12,729 nt of DNA, taken from the NCBI GenBank assembly GCA_002371315.1, contig DFHL01000021.1, positions 1-12,729 on the forward strand, in the 5' to 3' direction. Below the pieces are notes generated by a model. The model was not told where the DNA came from, searched no databases, and was given only the letters and a program-made list of their open reading frames with translations. Below, one piece after another: positions 1 through 5,243 of the stretch (its first letter is position 1; each line of letters begins with the position of its first letter). The translations under genes and the position numbers were made by a program. Source of the stretch: Bacteroidales bacterium UBA3724 (GTDB lineage: Bacteria; Bacteroidota; Bacteroidia; Bacteroidales; P3).

Positions 1-554
1 CGAGCAATCTTTTCGTCCGCCTCAACAAGCAGTGCTTCGCGATGGAGGGCGATGCGCTGGCGGTCGACTATGCCGCGCTTCGCCTCAGCGAGGGGCCGGT
101 GGCGCCGGTGGCCTTCGATGTGCCGCAACTGATTGACGACACGACGATTAGCATCGCCTTTGAGAAGAACCCCGAGCATCGCAACTGCAGTCAGGACGAC
201 GAGGTTCACCTGGTGGCCTATTGTCCCGAGCTTGATGCGTTCGACTTCTCGAACGGCTTTATGCGTCGCAGCAAACGGCTGGAAATGAAGCTCAACGAGG
301 GCTGGGTCGGCAAGGTGGTCCACCTGTGGGGCTTCGTTGTGGACTGCGCGGGCCGCGCGTCGCAAAGCACCTATATCGGCAGCGGCATACTGTCGGTGAA
401 CGAGGCGATGCAAGGGGCTGAGGGATACGAAGTTGAGGATGGTGCGGATGATGACCCTGCTGTGGCTAACGGCTATGGCGATGCGGCCGTGGCCGAAGGT
501 GGCGCAGCGGCTGCTGCCGCCGCTGGCGACGCCGCTATGTCGCCGCCGCGATGA
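1..554 (+). CDS. DUF6266 family protein, 5' partial
   Basis: The reading frame is already open at base 3 and runs to TGA at 552-554, so the true start lies left of the window. The ATG at 42 is internal: the 13 codons before it (SNLFVRLNKQCFA) already look like this family. About 183 residues are visible. The features I recognise as typical of DUF6266 proteins of Bacteroidota are the SNLFV.LN opening, a 'LSEGPVAPV' turn, an 'FEKNPEHR' stretch, 'DDEVHLVAYCPE' and a closing 'GRAS..TYIGSG'. These proteins have no established function. The last 40 or so residues differ in character: acidic (VEDGADDDP), then Ala/Gly-rich with seven consecutive alanines, probably a disordered tail. The gene ends against trmN6 on the other strand with no gap, and I see no terminator between them. 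The family call is from remembered sequence character, not a search. Confidence 0.8.
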   Translation, partial: SNLFVRLNKQCFAMEGDALAVDYAALRLSEGPVAPVAFDVPQLIDDTTISIAFEKNPEHRNCSQDDEVHLVAYCPELDAFDFSNGFMRRSKRLEMKLNEGWVGKVVHLWGFVVDCAGRASQSTYIGSGILSVNEAMQGAEGYEVEDGADDDPAVANGYGDAAVAEGGAAAAAAAGDAAMSPPR

Positions 555-1295
555 TTATAGCAGGAAGGGCTGCATCAGGGTTTTGTATTCGTCCGAGTAG
601 CTGTTGTCGGCATTTCGCAGCGCGACGGTGGCATAGCGTGTGCCGTCCGGCGCGTTTGCGCGGCGGGCGAAGTGCAGTATGCTGCGTTTTGGCGCGTCGG
701 CGATGTGGTTTGCTATGCCGGTGCTGCTGACGCATTGCAGGCCGTACTGTGTGGCGCTGCTGGCGGCGTTGGCGGCGTTTTCGGCCGGGATGATTATTGC
801 CAGGATGCCGTCGGCGGTCAGCATTGCCGCCGCGAGGCGCAGCATCTGCTCCAGGTCGAGGCTGTTGTCGCTGTGGCGTGCCATAGTGCGGCGCGGGTCG
901 CTGTTTTTGAGCGAGTTGGCGAAGTAGGGCGGATTGCTTATTATGAGGTCGTAGGGCGGCTGCTGTTCGGCGATGTGGCGTTCGGCGAAATGCTGCAGGT
1001 CGATGTTTGCGGCCTTCATCCGCTGGCCCCAGGGCGAGCGGCCGAAGTTGGCCGCGGCCACGGCCGTGGTCTGGCCGTCGATGTCGATGGCGTCGACGGT
1101 GGCGTCGGCAAAGCGCTGCGCCATCATCAGGGCCAGTATGCCGCAGCCCGTGCCGATGTCGAGTATGCGGCGCGGCCGGGGCAGGGCAGGGGCTACATTG
1201 CCCGACAGGGCCAGCGCGCCGAGCAGCACGGCATCGGTGCCTACTTTCATCGTGGCGCCGCTGTCTTCAATCGAGAATTGCTTGAATCGGAACAA
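555..1295 (-). CDS. trmN6: tRNA1(Val) (adenine(37)-N6)-methyltransferase TrmN6 (YfiC family)
   Basis: This is a class I S-adenosylmethionine methyltransferase of 246 residues, the usual family length. By homology to E. coli YfiC/TrmN6 it N6-methylates the adenosine next to the anticodon of tRNA-Val; the substrate is inferred. Motifs in order are FKQFSIED near the N-terminus, 'MKVGTDAVLLGA' at about 16-27, the SAM-binding loop 'ILDIGTGCGIL' at about 45-55, 'DAIDID' as the acidic motif II region, and the catalytic 'NPPYF' of N6-adenine methylases at about 120-124. The end 'NSYSDEY..LMQPFLL' matches the family C-terminus. The start is TTG at 1293-1295. The frame has no ATG between it and the in-frame stop at 1335-1337, and a later ATG would remove the conserved FKQF segment. 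No Shine-Dalgarno is visible. An octamer repeat array begins 28 bases upstream of the start codon. The stop abuts the stop of the DUF6266 gene. Confidence 0.93.
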   Translation of the reverse strand: MFRFKQFSIEDSGATMKVGTDAVLLGALALSGNVAPALPRPRRILDIGTGCGILALMMAQRFADATVDAIDIDGQTTAVAAANFGRSPWGQRMKAANIDLQHFAERHIAEQQPPYDLIISNPPYFANSLKNSDPRRTMARHSDNSLDLEQMLRLAAAMLTADGILAIIIPAENAANAASSATQYGLQCVSSTGIANHIADAPKRSILHFARRANAPDGTRYATVALRNADNSYSDEYKTLMQPFLL

Positions 1296-1323
1296 GGGAA
1301 GGGAATTGAGTCGTTGTGATTTT

Positions 1324-1459
1324 TCGTTAAGTCGTTATTTCGTTATAACGTTATAACGTTATTTCGAATTCTCGTTAAATCGTTAAATCGTTATTCCGTT
1401 ATAATGTTATTTCGAAATATTGTTAAATCGTTATAACGTAATAACGATATATCGACATT
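1324..1459. repeat. 17-copy octamer tandem array, consensus TCGTTATA
   Basis: Seventeen consecutive 8-base units run without any insertion or deletion. Examples are TCGTTAAG at 1324, TCGTTATT at 1332, TCGTTATA at 1340, ACGTTATA at 1348 and TCGTTAAA at 1372 and 1380. The third base is G in all 17 units and the second is C in 15. The rest drifts, mostly between A and T. Some junctions make the palindrome CGTTATAACG (1341-1350, 1349-1358, 1429-1438). The array fills the spacer between the trmN6 start and the exb operon terminator. It codes for nothing on either strand that I can support. It shares period and core with the array at 5047-5134. Confidence 0.9.
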
Positions 1460-1462
1460 AAT

Positions 1463-1501
1463 AAAAAAAAGAGTTGCTGCGTTGCAACAACTCTTTTTTT
1501 T
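1463..1501 (-). terminator. Rho-independent terminator after the exb operon
   Basis: A hairpin is flanked by eight A on one side and eight T on the other. GAGTTG (1471-1476) pairs with CAACTC (1488-1493). After one C/A mismatch, TGC (1478-1480) pairs with GCA (1484-1486) around a GTT loop. The flanking A and T runs extend the stem. It lies 14 bases beyond the stop of the second exbD, so it ends the minus-strand operon. Its symmetry means it could also act on plus-strand transcripts. Confidence 0.9.
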
Positions 1502-1515
1502 CTATTGCTGTAGTG

Positions 1516-1986
1516 TTACCTCTTCACGTCTTTGGAGGCGTTGTAGAAGATCTTGAGTGCGCTTGCTGCACGGAGTTCCTGTTTGACGTCGCTGATCATA
1601 CCCATCTTGACCTTTCCGTCGGCCTTGATGGCGAAGGTGAGCAGCTTGCTTTCCTCTTCGGTACGCTGGTTCTTCTCCTCTTCGACAAACTGGCGGATGT
1701 CGATGACATCGGCAATCTGGTCGTTGAGCTGAAGGCGCGGTTCGGTACCGTATTTGGCGGTGTAGGCATCCATAGGAACACCGATGTTGATGTAGCTTAC
1801 CAGGCTTTTCTTCTCGAGTTTGGTCACTTCGGTACCCTTGGGGGGAGTGATTTTGACGAAGAGCGAGCTTTCGCGCATCGTGGTGATGACCATAAAGAAG
1901 AACAGGAGCATAAAGATAATGTCCGACATCGAGCCCATATTGAGGCCTGGTGTACTTTTGTCATTTTTTTGTTTGAAACGTGCCAT
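1516..1986 (-). CDS. exbD: ExbD/TolR-type biopolymer transport protein (second copy)
   Basis: This is a 156-residue single-span inner-membrane protein of the ExbD/TolR family. Together with ExbB it forms the ion channel that uses the proton gradient to drive an envelope machine such as TonB. The N-terminal cytoplasmic stretch 'KSTPGLNMGSMSDIIF' leads into one helix (about 22-37). Asp22 at the membrane edge is the counterpart of the essential channel aspartate of E. coli ExbD. A periplasmic domain follows from about residue 45, with the typical ending 'LTFAIKADGKVKMGMISDV..EL'. The start overlaps the stop of the upstream exbD by one base (TAATG at 1984-1988). A strong Shine-Dalgarno at 1994-2001 supports this start. 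The two ExbD proteins share the 'STPGLN..SMSDI' stretch but differ in the periplasm, so they may form mixed oligomers (inference). Confidence 0.93.
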   Translation of the reverse strand: MARFKQKNDKSTPGLNMGSMSDIIFMLLFFFMVITTMRESSLFVKITPPKGTEVTKLEKKSLVSYINIGVPMDAYTAKYGTEPRLQLNDQIADVIDIRQFVEEEKNQRTEEESKLLTFAIKADGKVKMGMISDVKQELRAASALKIFYNASKDVKR

Positions 1987-2561
1987 TATTTTGCTCCTCC
2001 TGTATTTTTGGGCTCAGCCTCGGAGATAGCGACAGGAATGGCCTTGTCGATAGCGTCCATATGAGCCTGGTCTAAGTCTTTGTAAGGTCTACTGAATTTC
2101 TCACGCGAGAGTTCGTCACGCATCTCGTTGATGGCGGCGGTGAGTTCGTTCTGGACACGGAAGTAGGTGTCGTACGAAGTACCACGGTCGTTCTGTAGCG
2201 AGATAACACCTTTCGACACCGGATAGGTGCCCAGGAACTCGATCTCGATGTTCTGCTTTTCGGGCAGGTTGGGCAGGTTCTCGGGGTTGCCGAGGAACTC
2301 TTTGGCCCTCTGCTTCAGCAGGCTGATGTCGCCGACCTCTTTGTTGAAGAGGATACGGTCGTTGCGGTTGATCTTGACCTGGAAGATGTTACGTTCACGA
2401 ACTTCTGGCGGAGTGAAGTCCGGCGGCAGCGGCGGGGGCAGACGCCGAGCGATACCCATATCCGTGTTGATGTTGGAGACCATCAGGAAGAAGGCCAACA
2501 ACAGGAACGAGATATCGGACATCGAGCTGGTATTCAAGCCAGGAGTTGATTTTTTACTCAT
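1986..2561 (-). CDS. exbD: ExbD/TolR-type biopolymer transport protein (first copy)
   Basis: This 191-residue ExbD/TolR protein has a short cytoplasmic start 'KKSTPGLNTSSMSDISF' and one transmembrane helix (about 16-33). Asp16 is the channel aspartate equivalent. The periplasmic part is longer than in the second copy. It opens with a Pro/Arg-rich linker (ARRLPPPLPPDFTPPEVRER) and ends in a charged helical tail. The start at 2559-2561 is preceded by an A-rich leader. The gap to the upstream four-helix membrane gene is 8 bases, and it overlaps the next exbD by one base, so all are in one transcript. Partner choice within the operon (ExbB at 3049-3876) is inferred from neighbourhood. No TonB, TolA or TolB gene is in the window. 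Confidence 0.92.
   Translation of the reverse strand: MSKKSTPGLNTSSMSDISFLLLAFFLMVSNINTDMGIARRLPPPLPPDFTPPEVRERNIFQVKINRNDRILFNKEVGDISLLKQRAKEFLGNPENLPNLPEKQNIEIEFLGTYPVSKGVISLQNDRGTSYDTYFRVQNELTAAINEMRDELSREKFSRPYKDLDQAHMDAIDKAIPVAISEAEPKNTGGAK
1994..2001 (-). promoter_or_regulatory. Strong Shine-Dalgarno for the second exbD
   Basis: On the minus strand AGGAGGAG lies 7 bases before the ATG at 1984-1986, inside the last codons of the upstream exbD. It is the only textbook ribosome-binding site I noticed in the window. Other starts have A-rich or featureless leaders, as is usual in Bacteroidota. It may boost or couple translation of the second exbD. Confidence 0.6.
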
Positions 2562-2569
2562 AGTGATAC

Positions 2570-2995
2570 TTACTTTTTAAAGGATTTCGAAATTGCGGAG
2601 TAGATCATCAGCACCAGTGCGCCAATAACGGTGATGTAGGTGGCGTAGCAGGCGATGGCGATGAGCTTCGCGGTTTTTTCGGAGGTGTTGTATTTCATCA
2701 GCATATCCTGAGGCATAGTGTCGCCAAGGGCCAGCAGGACGGAGGCGACGGCCACAACGATGATTGCTCCGGCAAAAATGATTGTCTTTTTGGGCTTGTC
2801 CTTGAGGCTGATGATGCCATAGAACAGCCATACGAGGAGGCTCAGCACGATGAAGCAGATCAGTACCCAGAAGGCCACGTCGAAGGCCCAACCGAACTTG
2901 GTCTGGTTGGCGGCAAAGAGGATGGCGAGGACGGATACGACGATTGCTATGCAAAGGCTGCACCACATTATGGTTTTTCTCAATTTTTCCAACAT
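2570..2995 (-). CDS. Four-helix membrane protein of the exb operon, function unknown
   Basis: This is a 141-residue hydrophobic protein with four likely membrane helices at about 8-29, 38-62, 71-90 and 109-134. Helices 2 and 3 are joined by a Lys-rich turn (LKDKPKK). Both ends are basic, so N- and C-termini are probably cytoplasmic. Between helices 3 and 4 is a polar loop with 'GDTMPQDMLMKYNTSEKTAK'. I do not recognise a named family. It sits between exbB (53-base gap) and the first exbD (8-base gap), in the same orientation. This suggests an accessory subunit of the ExbBD complex, but that rests on position only. The start is ATG at 2993-2995. Confidence 0.8.
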   Translation of the reverse strand: MLEKLRKTIMWCSLCIAIVVSVLAILFAANQTKFGWAFDVAFWVLICFIVLSLLVWLFYGIISLKDKPKKTIIFAGAIIVVAVASVLLALGDTMPQDMLMKYNTSEKTAKLIAIACYATYITVIGALVLMIYSAISKSFKK

Positions 2996-3048
2996 AATAG
3001 TAAAGGATTTAAAGGGTTAATAAATTGTTTAAGAGTATCCTTGCACTA

Positions 3049-3876
3049 TTATTTCTTGTTCTTGACGAGGATGTCCATAAAGGTTATGGTGCCATCTTCC
3101 ATCTGGGCAACGAGGCTTTCGATTTTGGTAAGGATGTAGTTGTAGAAAATCTGAAGGATGATAGCGACGATAAGACCGAAGATGGTTGTCAACAGAGCGA
3201 CCTTCATACCACCAGCGACGACGGTCGGGCTAATATCACCGGCTTTCTCGATGTCGTCGAATGCCTGGACCATACCGATAACGGTGCCGAGGAATCCGAA
3301 CGAGGGGGCCAGGGCGATGAACAGGGCAATCCAGGTCAGGTTGGCCTCGAGGCGAGCCATCTGGACACCACCGTAGGAGGTGAGGGATTTTTCGACGTTT
3401 TCAAGGCCTTCGTCGATGCGGTCGAGGCCCTGGTAGAAGATGCTGGCAACGGGGCCGCGGGTGTTGCGGCACAGCTCCTTGGCGGCGTTGTAGTCGCCTT
3501 TCTTGACGTTGTCCTCAATGCCGCCGAGCAGGGCGTCGACATTGGTGGTAGCCATATTCAGGTAGATGATGCGCTCGATGACGAGGGCCATACCGAGGAT
3601 GAGGCAGAGGAGCACGGGGGTCATCCAGCCTGCACCACCCTGAATGTACTTTTCTTTCAGCACTTCGTGGAACGATTTGCTTTCTTCGACTTCGTCGGCA
3701 ACGGGAGCGACGGGTTCGGCGGCGACGGCCTCTTCGGCTGCTGCTGCGCTGTCATCGGTGATTTGCTCGGTCTGGGCAGCCTGATCGGTGGCGGCAGCAT
3801 CCTGAGCCATAACACTGTTGAGATTGGTGAATGTCAATAATCCAATTACTGACATTAAAGCAATTACTTTTTTCAT
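3049..3876 (-). CDS. exbB: MotA/TolQ/ExbB proton channel family protein
   Basis: This 275-residue protein is the multi-span subunit of an ExbB-ExbD ion-driven motor in the inner membrane. It starts with a signal peptide ending near residue 24 (SVMA/QD). A periplasmic Ala/Glu/Val-rich linker (about 26-68) follows, an N-terminal extension common in Bacteroidota ExbB and absent from E. coli ExbB. Transmembrane helices lie at about 85-106, 181-203 and 222-248. Family signatures are 'GFLGTVIGMVQAF' (about 194-206, Thr198) and 'ALLTTIFGLIVAI' (about 227-239, Thr230/Thr231); these threonines line the channel in ExbB/TolQ. The large loop between helices 1 and 2 is cytoplasmic, as in the family. It is first in the operon, behind a clear promoter at 3941-3970. 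Confidence 0.94.
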   Translation of the reverse strand: MKKVIALMSVIGLLTFTNLNSVMAQDAAATDQAAQTEQITDDSAAAAEEAVAAEPVAPVADEVEESKSFHEVLKEKYIQGGAGWMTPVLLCLILGMALVIERIIYLNMATTNVDALLGGIEDNVKKGDYNAAKELCRNTRGPVASIFYQGLDRIDEGLENVEKSLTSYGGVQMARLEANLTWIALFIALAPSFGFLGTVIGMVQAFDDIEKAGDISPTVVAGGMKVALLTTIFGLIVAIILQIFYNYILTKIESLVAQMEDGTITFMDILVKNKK

Positions 3877-3940
3877 TTTGATTTAGATTGTGTTAATTAT
3901 TAATTAGTTAGTTCGATTTTCGTAGTTCACAATATGTTTG

Positions 3941-3970
3941 CAAATTTAGCAATAAGTTTACAACTGCAAA
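3941..3970 (-). promoter_or_regulatory. Bacteroidota-type promoter for the exb operon
   Basis: On the minus strand TAAATTTG (3941-3948) is a perfect TAnnTTTG -7 box. TTTG (3967-3970) serves as the -33 box, 18 bases away. Just upstream are two A-tracts, nine A and eight A separated by one C (the complement of 3973-3990), which may act like an UP element. Transcription should start near 3934, giving a leader of about 60 bases to the exbB ATG at 3874-3876. Confidence 0.75.
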
Positions 3971-4061
3971 ACTTTTTTTTGTTTTTTTTTCGCTTTGCTG
4001 GCTGTTGCTGTCTGTAATGTGTTGTTTTATAGCTTTATGTGGCGTAGTGTTTTTTTATGTG

Positions 4062-5036
4062 TCATATATTGCGGTCGAGCAGGCTGCAGGCCAGTTCGCG
4101 CAGGGGCTGTTTGGCGCTGTCGGGGCGGTCGATGGCATCGAGGTGGCGCATAGCCGAGGCGTGGTGTCCGGCGATGCGCTGGTCGACATCGTTGCGTATG
4201 TCGAGCTGGCTGTAGATGCTGAGAACTTCGTCGATTTTTGCCGTGGGGTCCTGCGGGGTTGTGGCGAAGAGCTCGTTGAGGCGCAGGCGCTGCTGGGGTG
4301 TGCCTTTCTGAAGTGCGGCGAGCAGGAGTATGGTTTTCTTGTTGTCGCGAATGTCGGTGCCGGTCTGCTTGCCGAAGGTGGCGGTGTCGCCGTAGGCGTC
4401 GAGCAGGTCGTCGCGCAGCTGGAAAGCCAGTCCGGTCTCGATGCCGAAGTTGTAGACGGCCTCGGTGTCAGCCTCGTTGGCGCCGGCGTAGAGGGCGCCG
4501 ATCTTGAGGGCGCCGGCAAGGAGCACGGCGGTTTTGAGGCGTATCATTTCCATATATTCGCTGATGGTCACATCGTTGCGCTGCTCGAAGTTCATATCGT
4601 ACTGCTGTCCTTCGTGGATCTGGAGACAGGTGTTGCCGAAGGTCTGCAGGATGCTGTGCAGGTTATGGTGCGGTGTTTTGATGAGGTATTGCCAGGCGAG
4701 GATGTGCATTGCGTCGCCTGAGAGGATGGCGGTGTTCTCGTTCCAGCGGCGGTAGACGGTTGGCTTGCCGCGCCGCACGGGCGAGCGGTCCATCAGGTCG
4801 TCGTGGAGCAGGGTGAAGTTGTGGAAGGTCTCGATGCCGATGGCGGCATAGCGTGCCTGCTCGATGTCGCCGCCGAAGAGGTCGGTGGCTGCGAGGAGCA
4901 TAGTGGGGCGGATGCGCTTGCCGCCCTGTGCGAGGGTGTATTCGATTGGGGCGTAGAGCTCGTCGGGCGTGCCGTTGAAGTTTTCGGCCGCGAAGAGCTG
5001 GCTTACTTTTGTCTGTATTTCTTTTAATGTATACAT
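4062..5036 (-). CDS. trans-Polyprenyl diphosphate synthase (farnesyl/geranylgeranyl type)
   Basis: This 324-residue enzyme condenses isopentenyl diphosphate with allylic diphosphates. It supplies C15-C20 or longer chains for quinones and undecaprenyl carrier. Visible family motifs are 'GGKRIRP' (38-44), the first Asp-rich motif DDLMD (79-83), 'GQQYDMNFE' (about 143-151), Lys168-Thr169, and the second Asp-rich motif 'FQLRDDLLD' with DD..D at 209-213, all apparently intact. The first motif lacks the two-residue insertion of typical bacterial farnesyl synthases, and Phe74 sits five residues before it. That pattern is closer to short-chain type I geranylgeranyl synthases, so product length is not settled and I give no symbol. 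The start ATG at 5034-5036 lies 2-10 bases from a tandem octamer array. The gene is 205 bases downstream of tamL on the same strand. No terminator is obvious after its stop. Confidence 0.9.
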   Translation of the reverse strand: MYTLKEIQTKVSQLFAAENFNGTPDELYAPIEYTLAQGGKRIRPTMLLAATDLFGGDIEQARYAAIGIETFHNFTLLHDDLMDRSPVRRGKPTVYRRWNENTAILSGDAMHILAWQYLIKTPHHNLHSILQTFGNTCLQIHEGQQYDMNFEQRNDVTISEYMEMIRLKTAVLLAGALKIGALYAGANEADTEAVYNFGIETGLAFQLRDDLLDAYGDTATFGKQTGTDIRDNKKTILLLAALQKGTPQQRLRLNELFATTPQDPTAKIDEVLSIYSQLDIRNDVDQRIAGHHASAMRHLDAIDRPDSAKQPLRELACSLLDRNI

Positions 5037-5046
5037 TAGTTTTATT

Positions 5047-5134
5047 GCGTTAGTGCGTTATTGTGTTATTGCGTAAGTGTGTTAGTGCGTTATTGTGTTA
5101 TTGCGTAAGTGTGTTAGTGCGTTATTGCGTTAGT
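5047..5134. repeat. 11-copy octamer tandem array, consensus GCGTTATT
   Basis: Eleven 8-base units follow without a gap: GCGTTAGT at 5047, GCGTTATT at 5055, GTGTTATT at 5063, GCGTAAGT at 5071, and so on. G is invariant at the first and third positions. A degenerate twelfth unit (GTTTTATT, 5039-5046) brings the array to within 2 bases of the synthase start codon. Four octamers form a 32-base higher-order unit that repeats perfectly over 5049-5127, about 2.5 copies. This looks like recent expansion by slippage or recombination. Confidence 0.93.
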
Positions 5135-5144
5135 GTTTTGTTTT

Positions 5145-5224
5145 TAACCTTAATTTTAACAGGCTGACGCGGTTGGACTGCTGTACTCATTCTGTGGTTA
5201 ACGTTAAGGTTAAAGTTAAGGTTA
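5145..5224. repeat. Inverted repeat in the tamL to polyprenyl synthase spacer
   Basis: The 16 bases at 5145-5160 (TAACCTTAATTTTAAC) are complementary to 5209-5224 with one mismatch, leaving a loop of 48 bases. The right arm lies inside the hexamer array at 5196-5243. In RNA this could form a long A/U-rich stem just beyond the tamL stop. There is no U run, so a terminator role is doubtful. It might instead protect the 3' end or may be a by-product of the repeats. Confidence 0.5.
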
Positions 5225-5243
5225 AAGTTTTCGTTTTCGTTTC
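5196..5243. repeat. Hexamer tandem array, core GTTAA, ending in the tamL stop codon
   Basis: Eight 6-base units run in register: GGTTAA, CGTTAA, GGTTAA, AGTTAA, GGTTAA, AGTTTT, CGTTTT, CGTTTC. A 12-base unit (GTTAAGGTTAAA) is perfectly doubled at 5203-5226. The last unit reaches into the TGA stop of tamL (complement of 5242-5244). The GTTA core recalls the octamer arrays, but the period is six. Confidence 0.85.

Noticed and set aside
42..44. ATG as the start of the first gene
   Set aside because: The in-frame codons before it already match the DUF6266 pattern, so the gene begins outside the window.
3973..3990. T-run as a terminator for the polyprenyl synthase
   Set aside because: The run is T on the plus strand, so it reads as A in the minus-strand transcript, and no hairpin precedes it. 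It fits better as A-tracts upstream of the exb promoter.
5047..5134. CRISPR-like array
   Set aside because: Units are 8 bases with no spacers and no cas genes nearby.
5161..5200. Fragment resembling a tRNA D-arm (GCGGTTGGACT)
   Set aside because: No acceptor stem, anticodon arm or T-arm can be paired around it.
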